Origin: Ruegeria sp. HKCCD4315
GTDB taxonomy: Bacteria > Pseudomonadota > Alphaproteobacteria > Rhodobacterales > Rhodobacteraceae
Reading direction: 5' to 3'
Length of the DNA: 64,000 nucleotides
Assembly (NCBI RefSeq): GCF_013112245.1
Contig: NZ_WVRN01000001.1
Location: 3,104,501 to 3,168,500 of the forward strand
Below are positions 53,971-62,652 of the stretch, piece after piece; position 1 is the stretch's first letter; the number at the start of each line of letters is the position of its first letter. The notes beneath the pieces were generated by a model, which saw nothing but the letters and a program-made list of their open reading frames with translations, made no database searches and was not told where the DNA came from. Made by a program: the position numbers and the translations under genes.

Positions 53971-53992
53971 GGAGCCCCAAAGACGGGGCTCC
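53971..53992 (-). terminator. Hairpin between gcvH and gcvP
   Basis: GGAGCCCC and GGGGCTCC form a perfect 8-bp stem with a 6-base loop, 9 bases after the gcvH stop. On the minus strand CCCCGCTTCATCTTTTT follows, so it may lower gcvP expression relative to gcvT and gcvH. Confidence 0.6.
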
Positions 53993-54001
53993 GGGTTTGG
54001 G

Positions 54002-54367
54002 TCACCCGATGAAGGCTTTGTATCCGGCCTCGTCCATCAGGTCTTCAAGCTGCGACGCGTCCGCAATCTTGACCTTGTAGATCCAGGCTTCGCCCTCGGG
54101 GTCGTCGTTCAGCGCGCCGGGGTTGTCGGCCAGCGCTTCGTTCACTTCGACGATCTCACCATCGACCGGAGCGTAAAGTTCCGAGGCCGCCTTGACGGAT
54201 TCGATCACGCCGATCTCGCCGTCTTTCTCGAACTCGTCGCCCACTTCCTGCTGCTCGACAAACACCACCTCACCCAGCTGTTCAGCCGCGTGTTTGGTGA
54301 TGCCCAGCGTGGCGGTGTCGCCCTCAACGGTCAGCCATTCATGTTCTTCGGAATAATAGGTTGCCAT
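54002..54367 (-). CDS. gcvH: Glycine cleavage H protein
   Basis: The 121-residue lipoyl carrier shuttles the aminomethyl intermediate between P and T proteins. Lipoylation is expected at Lys59 in GVIESVKAASELYAP. The N terminus (YYSEEHEWLTVEGDTATLGI) and C-terminal GEAWIYKVKIAD are typical. It lies 18 bp after gcvT and 114 bp before gcvP, with a hairpin and a candidate repeat in that gap. Confidence 0.97.
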   Translation of the reverse strand: MATYYSEEHEWLTVEGDTATLGITKHAAEQLGEVVFVEQQEVGDEFEKDGEIGVIESVKAASELYAPVDGEIVEVNEALADNPGALNDDPEGEAWIYKVKIADASQLEDLMDEAGYKAFIG

Positions 54368-54385
54368 CTTGTCTCTCTCCTGACT

Positions 54386-55480
54386 TCAACGCTTGTAATT
54401 CTGTGTGACGAAGGGCAGCGCCACGATCTCGGCCGGTTGCGCCTTGCCCCGGATGATCAGGTTCACCTTCTCACCGGGCGCGCCATGGCCTTTGCTCACA
54501 TAACCCATCGCAACCGGGCCACCCACCGTGGGGCCAAAGCTGCCCGAGGTGATCTGACCAATCGTGTTGCCCTCAAGGCATTGCACCTCGACGCCCTGAC
54601 GCGCCGGTGCGCGACCTTCGGGCTTGATGCCCACCAGCTTGCGGGCTGCGCCCTCGGCCAGTTCCTTTTGCACGCGATCCGCGCCCGGAAAGCCGCCTTC
54701 TTCCTTGCGGCGTTTCTGAATGGCCCAGCCCAAGGATGCTTCGATGGGCGAGGTGCTCTGATCAATGTCATTGCCATAGAGGCACAGCCCCGCCTCGAGC
54801 CGCAGGCTGTCGCGCGCGCCCAGACCCGCCGGTTCGCAATCTTCATGGGCCAGGAACGCCTTGCTGATCTCGATCGCCTTGTCCTCGGGGATCGAGATCT
54901 CGTAGCCATCCTCGCCGGTATAGCCCAGACGCGAGATGCGGCATTCAACGCCGTTGATATCGGCCACGGTGGTTTCCATGAACTTCAGATCGCGGGCAGC
55001 GGGGCAAAGTTCCCCCACCACATCCTCGGCCTTGGGACCCTGCACCGCCACCAGCGCGCGGTCGAAGATCTCGGTCACTTCGACGCCGTCCAGATTGGCC
55101 TGCATATGCGGAATGTCCTGATGCCGCAGCGCCGCGTTCACCACCACAAAGTAATGATCGCCCGCATTCGACACGATCAGGTCATCCATGATCCCGCCAT
55201 CGGCGTTCGTAAAGAACCCGTACCGCGCCTTGCCTTCCTTCAGCGTCGCATAAGCCTGAGGGCACAAAGCTTCTAGCTTCTCACCCACATTCTCACCGCG
55301 CAAAATCACCTGACCCATGTGAGATACATCAAACAACGCCGCCTTCTCACGACACTGCTTATGCTCTCCCATAATCCCCATCGGATACTGGACAGGCATC
55401 TCCCAACCCGCAAAATCAACCATCTTACCACCCAACTCAACGTGCAAATCGTACAAGGGCGTGCGTCTAATATCGGTCAT
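54386..55480 (-). CDS. gcvT: Aminomethyltransferase (T protein of glycine cleavage)
   Basis: The 364-residue enzyme transfers the one-carbon unit from GcvH-bound intermediate to tetrahydrofolate, releasing ammonia. The N-terminal PLYDLHVELGGKMVDFAGWE and the later DSLRLEAGLCLYGNDIDQST (folate-binding region, catalytic Asp) are present. It is the first gene of gcvT-gcvH-gcvP. The 294-bp region upstream contains three clear inverted repeats and no gene, so operon control is probably there. Confidence 0.96.
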   Translation of the reverse strand: MTDIRRTPLYDLHVELGGKMVDFAGWEMPVQYPMGIMGEHKQCREKAALFDVSHMGQVILRGENVGEKLEALCPQAYATLKEGKARYGFFTNADGGIMDDLIVSNAGDHYFVVVNAALRHQDIPHMQANLDGVEVTEIFDRALVAVQGPKAEDVVGELCPAARDLKFMETTVADINGVECRISRLGYTGEDGYEISIPEDKAIEISKAFLAHEDCEPAGLGARDSLRLEAGLCLYGNDIDQSTSPIEASLGWAIQKRRKEEGGFPGADRVQKELAEGAARKLVGIKPEGRAPARQGVEVQCLEGNTIGQITSGSFGPTVGGPVAMGYVSKGHGAPGEKVNLIIRGKAQPAEIVALPFVTQNYKR

Positions 55481-55532
55481 GGCGGGTACTTTCCGTATCT
55501 AGCGTTTAGAGTGCCGCCTCGTCAGTCTGCCC

Positions 55533-55635
55533 CAAGCTGAAAAGATTGCAACGATTCCAGTCAGCTTGCGCCTTAAACACTGCCTTTGCGACACGTCTGC
55601 ATACAGGCGTATGCACATTGATGTTCCTATAGGAA
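55533..55635 (-). promoter_or_regulatory. Structured control region upstream of gcvT
   Basis: Three inverted repeats lie in 103 bases: CAAGCTGA/TCAGCTTG (55533-55540 with 55561-55568), TGCATAC/GTATGCA (55598-55604 with 55609-55615) and the 12-bp palindrome TTCCTATAGGAA (55624-55635). I could not find the core of a canonical glycine riboswitch. The rest of 55481-55774 holds no gene I can support. Confidence 0.5.
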
Positions 55636-55774
55636 ACTTTTTTCCCTTAGGCAACACTCCTTATCTGACCGTTTCCGTCTCGACATCTGATGCTGCTCAC
55701 TTTTCGGGCGCGGCCCTATTCTGTACGGATTTAAGATATTGATAAGTAATCATTTTTTACTTCACCTTACATCG

Positions 55775-56962
55775 TCACCCACCAAGCGCCTGTACGGCGA
55801 CATCCAACACATTGAGACCAGCAAGCAGATCACATTCTGCGGTATCTTCAGCGAAATCATGGCTGATTCCGTTGATCGAAGGCACAAACAGCATGGCAAC
55901 CGGCATCAGGCGGGACACGTTCGTCGCGTCGTGTAATGCGCCCGACGGCATCTTGCGCCATTTCTCCGGCGCCACTTGCCGCGCACCACTTTCAAGCGCT
56001 TCCCGCAATGTCTGGTCCATGGCAACAGGCTCGAGCCCCAGCATCGGGCCATAATCCAATGCCATCCCTTGTTCTTCAGCGACTTCCTGAGCTGTTGCGC
56101 GAATGATCTCTTCCATCCGAACCAGCCGATCCGCGTCGCCATCGCGCCATTGCATCGAGAACCGAACCCGACCCGGAACGATAGACGAGGCATTGGGATG
56201 CACATCGACACGCCCGATGGTCCAGACAGTCTGTGGCGTTACCACATTGCGGAAGCGTTCATTGAGACGGGTGTTGAACAAGGACAGCGCCTGAAACGCA
56301 TCCCGGCGCAGGTGCATCGGCGTTGTGCCTGCATGGTTCTGCTGACCCTCAAAAGTGATCAACATATCACGGATACCGACAATATCGGTGACGACGCCAA
56401 TCTGCTCGCCTGCCGCGTCCAGGGACGGGCCTTGTTCGATATGCATCTCGATAAAGCCGTTGAACCGGGACGGGTCCACAAAAGCACCAGACAATTCGGA
56501 CATCGAAGACCGCGCGGCCCCAAAACTGACGCCCGCGCCATCTTTCAAACCATCTGCCTGATCCAATGGCAGGCCGCCTGACCAAACGGCCGAGCCTGTG
56601 GTTACACCAAACCGGCCTTCTTCGTCCTGAAAGCTGACAACCGAGATTGGCCGGTCGCTGGAACGCGCGATTTCAAGCGCGGCGATGACGCCCAGCGCGC
56701 CGTCCAGCCAGCCACCTTCGGGCTGGCTGTCGGAATGCGACCCCATCAGCAACGAGGAACCTTCGGTCAACCCGAACAGATTTCCGACCGGGTCGAAATG
56801 TGGTGTCAGCCCGGCGTCCACCATACGCTCAGCAAGCCAATTGCGCGCGTCGATGTCCGCTTGTGAATAGGCCGGCCGGACTACGCCCTTGCCGACACCC
56901 GACGCCCCAAATTCACGCAGCTTGTGCAAATCCGCCAAGAACCGTTCGTGATTGACTGGCAT
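55775..56962 (-). CDS. M20-family amidase (N-carbamoyl-amino-acid hydrolase type)
   Basis: The 395-residue dizinc enzyme belongs to the hydantoinase/carbamoylase amidase group: [20 protein letters not shown] (first metal His/Asp), [38 protein letters not shown] and [20 protein letters not shown], then [15 protein letters not shown]. Allantoate amidohydrolase and ureidoglycolate hydrolase are close relatives, so the exact N-carbamoyl substrate is open. It diverges from the following gene; no purine or hydantoin pathway genes are beside it. Confidence 0.87.
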   Translation of the reverse strand: MPVNHERFLADLHKLREFGASGVGKGVVRPAYSQADIDARNWLAERMVDAGLTPHFDPVGNLFGLTEGSSLLMGSHSDSQPEGGWLDGALGVIAALEIARSSDRPISVVSFQDEEGRFGVTTGSAVWSGGLPLDQADGLKDGAGVSFGAARSSMSELSGAFVDPSRFNGFIEMHIEQGPSLDAAGEQIGVVTDIVGIRDMLITFEGQQNHAGTTPMHLRRDAFQALSLFNTRLNERFRNVVTPQTVWTIGRVDVHPNASSIVPGRVRFSMQWRDGDADRLVRMEEIIRATAQEVAEEQGMALDYGPMLGLEPVAMDQTLREALESGARQVAPEKWRKMPSGALHDATNVSRLMPVAMLFVPSINGISHDFAEDTAECDLLAGLNVLDVAVQALGG

Positions 56963-57097
56963 GACACCCTCCGAATTTTCCGTGGGCGGACCATAGCCAC
57001 AAATAAAACTGCGGCGAGGATTTTTTCTGTGGCAGGTGAAACCCCTCTGGTCCCGGGGTGGAACCTGCCCTAAGACGTCTGCGCAAGAGGGACCAAC

Positions 57098-57748
57098 ATG
57101 TCACATATCACATTGGTGCGGCACGGGCAGGCCAATACCGCAGCGCGCGACGAAGTAAGTTACGACAGGCTTAGCGACTTGGGGCATCAGCAAGCTCGTT
57201 GGCTGGGCGCACATCTGCGCGACACGCGCAGCCACTATACCCGTGTTTATTGCGGCACTCTGACTCGCCATGCAGAAACCGCCCAAAGCATGGGGCTGTC
57301 TGACCCTATCCGTGATGCACGATTGAATGAGATCGAGTATTTCACACTGGCACAATTGCTCGAAGAACAGCACGGCATTGCAATCCCAACGGATCGCGAG
57401 GGGTTTGTCGAACATCTGCCCAAGACCTTTGCCGCCTGGGCCAATGGCGACATCAAGAACACGCCCGAAACCTTCGAAGAGTTCGAGACCCGTGTTCGTG
57501 ATGCGCTGAGTGAAATCGGAACCGAAGGCGGACCCGCCATTGTTGTCACCTCGGGCGGGCTGATCTCGATGGTGGTACGGCAGGCGATGGGGTTGGATAT
57601 TCCATCGATGGCGCGGGTAGCCCTTGCCATCATGAACACGTCGATGCATCGTCTGCACCCGATTGGCACCCAGCTGAGTCCGGTTCTGTTCAATGCTGTC
57701 CCGCATCTTGAGGCACCCGACCGGCAATTCGCGCAAACCCACCTGTAG
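57098..57748 (+). CDS. Histidine-phosphatase-fold protein with a replaced second His
   Basis: The 216-residue protein has the phosphoglycerate-mutase-like N terminus [17 protein letters not shown], with the phospho-accepting His of RHG. The second catalytic His, normally in an S-H-G-G pattern, is Ser152 in VTSGGLIS. So mutase or phosphatase activity may be lost or altered. It is the first of four genes (GST, LKR, SDH follow), with 18 bp before the GST gene, and probably cotranscribed. The missing His is read directly from the sequence; its effect is an inference. Confidence 0.85.
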   Translation: MSHITLVRHGQANTAARDEVSYDRLSDLGHQQARWLGAHLRDTRSHYTRVYCGTLTRHAETAQSMGLSDPIRDARLNEIEYFTLAQLLEEQHGIAIPTDREGFVEHLPKTFAAWANGDIKNTPETFEEFETRVRDALSEIGTEGGPAIVVTSGGLISMVVRQAMGLDIPSMARVALAIMNTSMHRLHPIGTQLSPVLFNAVPHLEAPDRQFAQTHL

Positions 57749-57766
57749 TCAGATCGGAGATACCCC

Positions 57767-58381
57767 ATGCAGCTTTATTTTGCCCCTCGCACGATCTCGG
57801 TCGCTGTTGTGATTGCTCTGGAAGAGGCAGGGTTGGAGTATGAGGCGATCCAACTGGATTTCGCCGGGGGCGAGCAGACCAAACCGGCTTACCGTCAGAT
57901 CAACCCCAAAGGTCGGGTTCCGGCGCTAGTGGTTGACGGTGGCATCCTGACCGAAACCGGAGCGTTGCTGGAATTTATCGCTGCCCAAGCGCCGTCGGCA
58001 GATTTAGTCCCTGCTGATCCAGTCATGGCCGCGCGCATGCGTGAAGTGATGTTCTATCTTGCGTCGACCATGCACGTGAACCACGCGCACAAGGTGCGCG
58101 GAGCGCGATGGGCGGACAAGAAGCCCAGCTGGAAAGACATGAAGGACAAGGTCCCACAAACAATGACAGCATCCTGTGAATACATCTGTTCAAACGGCCT
58201 GCGTGGGCCGTTTGTTCTGGGTGAGGCATTCTCGCTGGCAGATGCCTATCTTTATGTGGTTTGCAGCTGGCTGGAAGGCGATGGCGTCGATGTCTCGGCC
58301 TTTCCCAAAATTCTTGCCTTCCGCGAGGCGATGGAGGCGCGGCCTTCGGTTCAGGCGGTCCGTGCCGCCGGAATGCTCTGA
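57767..58381 (+). CDS. Glutathione S-transferase
   Basis: The 204-residue GST has a thioredoxin-like N-terminal domain (MQLYFAPRTISVAVVIALEE, then NPKGRVPALVVDGGILTETG, the glutathione gamma-Glu contact) and an all-helical C-terminal domain (FVLGEAFSLADAYLYVVCSW). Ser/Thr near the N terminus (RTIS) is the likely thiol-activating residue. It lies between the histidine-phosphatase-fold gene and the saccharopine genes. Its substrate and its link to lysine breakdown are unknown. Confidence 0.87.
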   Translation: MQLYFAPRTISVAVVIALEEAGLEYEAIQLDFAGGEQTKPAYRQINPKGRVPALVVDGGILTETGALLEFIAAQAPSADLVPADPVMAARMREVMFYLASTMHVNHAHKVRGARWADKKPSWKDMKDKVPQTMTASCEYICSNGLRGPFVLGEAFSLADAYLYVVCSWLEGDGVDVSAFPKILAFREAMEARPSVQAVRAAGML

Positions 58382-58395
58382 CAAAAGGAATTACG

Positions 58396-59451
58396 ATGAC
58401 ACATCTCTGGGTCCGGGCAGAACAGCGCCCGAACGAGGAACGGGTTGGGCTGACCCCCGAAGGGGCCGCAGCGCTGATCGCGGCTGGCATCCGCGTGACG
58501 GTCGAGGAAAGCCATGTCCGCGCCATTCCAATCGACGGCTACAAGGACGCAGGCTGCGAGATCGCACCTGAAAACACGTGGCCCGACGCCCCGGCGGACG
58601 CGATCATTTTCGGCCTCAAAGAGTTGCCCGAAGATGGCACGCCCCTGCCCCACCGCCACATCATGTTCGGACATGCCTACAAGGGCCAGCATTCCGGCCG
58701 CGCTTTGCTGGAACGGTTCAAGGCCGGGGGCGGCACGCTGTATGATCTGGAATATCTGGTGGATGAAGATGGTCGCCGGGTTGCGGCCTTTGGCTATTGG
58801 GCCGGGTATGCCGGTGCGGCAGTCACGCTGAAAACCTGGGCTGCGCAGCAACGGGGCGAGCAATGCCCTCCTGTTGGGATTTATGCCGGTAAGGACGCGC
58901 TGAATGCCGATTTGCTGGCAGAACTGGACGCCACAGGGGCCGAACGACCAACCGCCATTGTCATCGGCGCCTTGGGCCGCGTTGGCACCGGCGCTGCCGA
59001 TCTGTGCGAAGCCATGGGTGTTGCCGTTACCAAATGGGACATGGCCGAGACCGCCAGCGGCGGGCCGTTCCCTGAGATTCTGGACCACGATCTGTTTCTG
59101 AATTGCATTTTCGCGCGTCCCGGCACGCCGGTTTTTGTTCCGCGTGAGGCGCTGACCGAACCGCGAAAGCTGACCGCCATAGGCGACGTCGCCTGCGACC
59201 CGGACAGCGATTACAACCCGGTGCCGGTCTACGACCGCGCAACTACATGGGACGCGCCTGCCCTTCGCGTGGCGAATGATCCGGTGATGGACGTGATGGC
59301 CATCGACAATCTGCCGTCCATGCTGCCGGTCGAAAGCTCGGAAGACTATGCCGCGCAACTGCTGCCGTCCTTGTTGACTCTGACCGATCTGGACAGCGGC
59401 GTCTGGGGTCGGGCAGAAGCAACCTACAAAACGCATATTGAAGGGATCTGA
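58396..59451 (+). CDS. Lysine-ketoglutarate reductase-like (LYS1-type saccharopine dehydrogenase)
   Basis: The 351-residue enzyme resembles the lysine-forming LYS1-type saccharopine dehydrogenase: RAEQRPNEERVGLTPEGAAA, then IIFGLKELPEDG, AFGYWAGYAGAAVTLKTWA and a Rossmann-type TAIVIGALGRVGTGAADLCE. In degradation it joins lysine and 2-oxoglutarate to saccharopine. The next gene, three bases on, is the LYS9-type partner. The pairing suggests a split LKR/SDH lysine catabolic unit, whereas animals and plants fuse the two. Confidence 0.85.
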   Translation: MTHLWVRAEQRPNEERVGLTPEGAAALIAAGIRVTVEESHVRAIPIDGYKDAGCEIAPENTWPDAPADAIIFGLKELPEDGTPLPHRHIMFGHAYKGQHSGRALLERFKAGGGTLYDLEYLVDEDGRRVAAFGYWAGYAGAAVTLKTWAAQQRGEQCPPVGIYAGKDALNADLLAELDATGAERPTAIVIGALGRVGTGAADLCEAMGVAVTKWDMAETASGGPFPEILDHDLFLNCIFARPGTPVFVPREALTEPRKLTAIGDVACDPDSDYNPVPVYDRATTWDAPALRVANDPVMDVMAIDNLPSMLPVESSEDYAAQLLPSLLTLTDLDSGVWGRAEATYKTHIEGI

Positions 59452-59454
59452 ACG

Positions 59455-60597
59455 ATGACGATTCACTGGTGTGGCACCGGCCTGTCGGCCATTCCCGGCC
59501 TGCGCCGCCTGATCGAAGGCGGGCACAAGGTCACCGTCTGGAACCGAACCATCGAAAAAGCCAAGGCTGAGGTCGGAGACCGGACCGACGACATCCGGGC
59601 CTTCGACATCGACGCCCTGGGAGAGGTGCTGGGCAAGGGCGACGTGATCGTCTCGATGCTGCCGGGCGACTGGCATGTTCCGCTGGCAGAGCTGGCGATC
59701 TCGAAACAGGCCAACTTCGTCTCATCTTCTTACATCGCGCCCGAGATGCGCGCGCTGGACGACAAGGCACGTGAGGCTGGTGTCGCGCTGGTCAACGAGG
59801 TTGGACTGGATCCGGGCATCGATCACCTGATGGCACATGCGTTGGTCGACGACTATCGCGCTTCAGATGCGTTCGATCCTGAAAACCACCTGAGCTTTAT
59901 CTCGTATTGCGGCGGGATCCCGAAAACGCCCAACCCGTTCCGCTACAAGTTCAGCTGGTCACCTCTGGGTGTTCTGAAAGCGCTGCGCTCGCCCTCGAAG
60001 TCAATCCGCGACTATGCCCCGCTGGATGTTGCCCGTCCGTGGGACGCCATCAGCAGCTATATCGCTCCGCTGCCCACACCGGAAAGCTTCGAGGTTTACC
60101 CGAACCGCGACTCGATCCCGTTCATGACGCAGTACCATTTCGAGGATCACTGGCCGGTCAAGGAATTCGTCCGCGGCACTCTGCGTCTGAACGGCTGGGC
60201 CGAAGCATGGTCGGACGTGTTCACCGAGATCGAAACTCTTTCCGGGCCCGAAGGCGACGCCCGCCTGAAAGTGATGTCGGACCAGTTCTGGGACGAAAAC
60301 GCCTATGATGAGGGCGAACCAGACCGCGTTGTGCTGTGCGTTGGTCTGAAGGCGGAAAAAGACGGCATTGAGGTCTGGAACAAGACCTATGTCATGGATG
60401 CCTGGGGGGATGCACGCGGCACCGCGATGGCGCGTCTGGTGTCGATCCCGGTGTCTCTGGCCGTCGAAGCGGTTCTGAATCGCGCGATCCCGGCGGGCGT
60501 TCACGCCGCGCCCAGCGATCCGAAGCTTGTACAGGGTTGGATGGGAGAGATCGACACGCTGGCACAACATTTGCAGATCGTCGATCACTTGGCCTGA
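59455..60597 (+). CDS. Saccharopine dehydrogenase, glutamate-forming (LYS9/SDH-type)
   Basis: The 380-residue enzyme begins with a degenerate Rossmann motif (IHWCGTGLSAIPGLRRL) and has VIVSMLPGDWHVPLAELAIS, NEVGLDPGIDHLMAHALVDD and ISYCGGIPKTPNPFRYKFSW, all typical of the SDH half of bifunctional LKR/SDH. It is predicted to cleave saccharopine to glutamate and aminoadipate semialdehyde. AAGGGA eight bases before the ATG supports the start. A terminator follows, so the four-gene unit ends here. A semialdehyde dehydrogenase is not in view. Confidence 0.87.
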   Translation: MTIHWCGTGLSAIPGLRRLIEGGHKVTVWNRTIEKAKAEVGDRTDDIRAFDIDALGEVLGKGDVIVSMLPGDWHVPLAELAISKQANFVSSSYIAPEMRALDDKAREAGVALVNEVGLDPGIDHLMAHALVDDYRASDAFDPENHLSFISYCGGIPKTPNPFRYKFSWSPLGVLKALRSPSKSIRDYAPLDVARPWDAISSYIAPLPTPESFEVYPNRDSIPFMTQYHFEDHWPVKEFVRGTLRLNGWAEAWSDVFTEIETLSGPEGDARLKVMSDQFWDENAYDEGEPDRVVLCVGLKAEKDGIEVWNKTYVMDAWGDARGTAMARLVSIPVSLAVEAVLNRAIPAGVHAAPSDPKLVQGWMGEIDTLAQHLQIVDHLA

Positions 60598-60605
60598 TTG
60601 AAAGG

Positions 60606-60647
60606 TGAAAGCCATCCCAGTTTTGCTGGAATGGCTTTCATAGTTCT
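60606..60647 (+). terminator. Terminator of the saccharopine unit
   Basis: TGAAAGCCAT and ATGGCTTTCA form a 10-bp stem, extended by CCAG/CTGG across one mismatch, followed by TAGTTCTT. It lies nine bases after the SDH stop. Confidence 0.75.
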
Positions 60648-60681
60648 TGGCTAGGCATGACTTGCATTCCCTTTCGGGCCT

Positions 60682-60885
60682 TCAGATGTACCGCTCAATC
60701 GTGTCTTCGATGTCGCTTCGATTGATGCCAAGCTCGGACAATTGATGATCCGTCAGCGCATTGAGATGCTGTGCCGCACGAACAATGTCGGAGCTGATCG
60801 ATCGGATACGCATGGCACGGTCGAACAACAGCAATGCACTGGCAGCCGGTGCCGGCTGATTGGTGGGCGGGATAACGTCAAACAT
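60682..60885 (-). CDS. DUF1127 small protein
   Basis: The 67-residue protein ends in the DUF1127 motif LNALTDHQLSELGINRSDIE, a short arginine-rich helix-loop fold. DUF1127 proteins are common small alphaproteobacterial proteins, often RNA-binding or linked to phosphate and stress responses. The N-terminal 40 residues are variable and Pro/Ala-rich. A second DUF1127 gene lies 57 bp upstream in the same direction. Confidence 0.82.
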   Translation of the reverse strand: MFDVIPPTNQPAPAASALLLFDRAMRIRSISSDIVRAAQHLNALTDHQLSELGINRSDIEDTIERYI

Positions 60886-60942
60886 ACGGATAACCTCACA
60901 AACATAGACCTGGGGATGTGTTAACTCAGGGCAAACGCTCCA

Positions 60943-61170
60943 TCACTGGCGGTAGGGTTTGTTGTGGTAAACACTCTCATACGCGCATCGATTGATCTGG
61001 TCCCGCTGAACCCCGATATCGGCAAGTTGTTGATCATCCAGCGCCTCAAGATCACGCACAGTTTTTGCAAGAATTCGGCGACGGAAGTGCTCGACCTTTT
61101 TGTCGGCGTACTTCGAAAACAGACCATCGAGAAGGCCGTTCTGGGTGTTTACTGCTTGGGTATGTACCAT
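60943..61170 (-). CDS. DUF1127 small protein, second copy
   Basis: The 75-residue protein carries the DUF1127 segment VRDLEALDDQQLADIGVQRDQI. An AGGAGG site six to seven bases before the ATG at 61170 is strong, so this is likely well translated. The two DUF1127 proteins are not close copies (different N-terminal halves), so they are paralogues rather than a recent duplication. A gap of about 240 bp separates it from the DUF3775 gene upstream. Confidence 0.84.
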   Translation of the reverse strand: MVHTQAVNTQNGLLDGLFSKYADKKVEHFRRRILAKTVRDLEALDDQQLADIGVQRDQINRCAYESVYHNKPYRQ

Positions 61171-61364
61171 GTCTTTGTCCTCCTAAACTTGATTTGCGTT
61201 GTCTTGGTGACATCAAATTTGGGGACGCCGCCTTAACGTTATCAAAGCGCATCATTAAGGTTTGTTTAAGTCTGGGCCGGAGAAAGCATGCGGAGGATGA
61301 GTTATGCCGAGGCGTGTCCGCAATTTACGCCAGCAAAGTGTATCTCAATCATAGATAAAGCCCA

Positions 61365-61385
61365 GATGGCGGCAAAACCGCCATC
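61365..61385 (-). terminator. Hairpin after the DUF3775 gene
   Basis: GATGGCGG and CCGCCATC form a perfect 8-bp stem with a CAAAA loop. It lies 24 bases past the DUF3775 stop and is followed on the minus strand by TGGGCTTTATC, a weak T-run. Confidence 0.6.
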
Positions 61386-61409
61386 CTCGTATTTGGCTTG
61401 GAAAACGAA

Positions 61410-61727
61410 CTACATCAGGTCGTTCTCAACATCCTCAGCCGAAATGCCCAAAGCATCCAACCCGTTCTCCAGGTGATCCGACAAGTGTGGGGTTCCAATC
61501 AGGTAGTCGGCGCAGGGAGTCGAGGCTTCGGACTTGGCGGTGGCGATGGCTTCGGCCAAATCTTCGGCGAAAAAGCTTTCGCGACCGATCCACATGATGG
61601 CGACCAGTTCGGCCTGCTCGTCTTCGCCCATGCGATCAATGAACGCCCGCAGCTCGCCCTCGGCCCGGTTCAGTTCGCGGCCCATCATGGCCACCTGGGC
61701 AACTTTCCTTGCCGAAATTTCCAACAT
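61410..61727 (-). CDS. DUF3775-domain protein
   Basis: The 105-residue protein is acidic and helical, with ISARKVAQVAMMGRELNRAE, IDRMGEDEQAELVAIMWIGR and AIATAKSEASTPCADYLIGT, the DUF3775 pattern. It has no signal peptide or membrane helix. AGGAG upstream supports the ATG at 61727. It lies between DUF1365 and the DUF1127 genes, 85 bp from DUF1365 in the same direction. Function unknown. Confidence 0.78.
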   Translation of the reverse strand: MLEISARKVAQVAMMGRELNRAEGELRAFIDRMGEDEQAELVAIMWIGRESFFAEDLAEAIATAKSEASTPCADYLIGTPHLSDHLENGLDALGISAEDVENDLM

Positions 61728-61812
61728 GTCCTCAGCTCCTGTTGTTCGCGGTTGTCAAACCATCACAATCATCGACAGGGGCCTGAGTCTTTGATCTTAC
61801 GCAAACTGCGGG

Positions 61813-62586
61813 TCAGTCCCGAACGCGCGACATTGGCTGATCGGGGACAGGCTGGGAGCGGAACGGGCGGAAGGTTGCCTTTTTCAGCCACAGTTTGAAC
61901 GCTTGCCAAACAATCAGAGTAAATGTCCGCCGGGCCCCAAACGGACGCCGCAGCAAGGACCACAGGATCACCCGATTGGTCAGCGGTTGACGGGGCCCTG
62001 TCAAGGTGGCGATCAACCCACCGTCAGGTCGAGTATAGTCGATCCAAACACCAACCCTGTCAGGGCGGAAATCAAACCGAAACGTATAGCTTCCTTCGAT
62101 CTTCTGGAATGGCGAAACATGCATCAGCTTGTCCGCCACCACCCGATCCGATGGCTCGATGACCGCAAAGCCAGGCTTGTGGCATAGATAGCTGTGACGT
62201 GTCCCAAAGGTGTTTGTCACTTCGGCCACCACCGCATAGAGTCGGTCGTTCCCGTCAAAGCAGAACCAAAAGCTGACAGGGTTGAACACATGCCCCAGAA
62301 CCCGTGGCTGTGTCAGCAACATTATCCGCGCCGGTTGCGGCACGGCCATCTCGTCAAGGCGGGTACGCACCCACGCGGCACCTTCGCCCTGACTGGGCGC
62401 GCCGCCATGATCGCGCGTACGCCAATTGGCGAGGTTTGCGCGGTCACGTGAAAACAAAAGGGGTGTTGTCAACTTGGCCTCGGGGTCGAACAGGATGTAA
62501 TCGACCGAATACCGAAACGCGTTTTCTATCCCGCCCTTGCGCCCGTGATAAGTGTGGCCCGCGATATGATCTATTTCTTTTGCCAT
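61813..62586 (-). CDS. DUF1365 protein next to rpoE-chrR
   Basis: The 257-residue protein matches DUF1365 (HTYHGRKGGIENAFRYSVDY, RIMLLTQPRVLGHVFNPVSF, HVSPFQKIEGSYTFRFDFRP). DUF1365 genes are commonly beside RpoE-ChrR and fatty-acid-modifying genes and are controlled by the singlet-oxygen sigma factor in Rhodobacter. Here a TGATCC-N18-TAAC promoter precedes it on the minus strand. The reaction is unproven but a role in membrane-lipid response to singlet oxygen is the leading inference. Confidence 0.88.
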   Translation of the reverse strand: MAKEIDHIAGHTYHGRKGGIENAFRYSVDYILFDPEAKLTTPLLFSRDRANLANWRTRDHGGAPSQGEGAAWVRTRLDEMAVPQPARIMLLTQPRVLGHVFNPVSFWFCFDGNDRLYAVVAEVTNTFGTRHSYLCHKPGFAVIEPSDRVVADKLMHVSPFQKIEGSYTFRFDFRPDRVGVWIDYTRPDGGLIATLTGPRQPLTNRVILWSLLRRPFGARRTFTLIVWQAFKLWLKKATFRPFRSQPVPDQPMSRVRD

Positions 62587-62652
62587 CGTGTGTTTTCAGA
62601 CCTGCCCATAACCGCTTAAAACAGCATCGTTTTCCGCCGTATTTGTATAGTA

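Noticed and set aside
55481..55774. Glycine riboswitch before gcvT
   Set aside because: I could not find the conserved aptamer core or a tandem of two aptamers by eye; only generic inverted repeats are visible. A covariance search would settle it.
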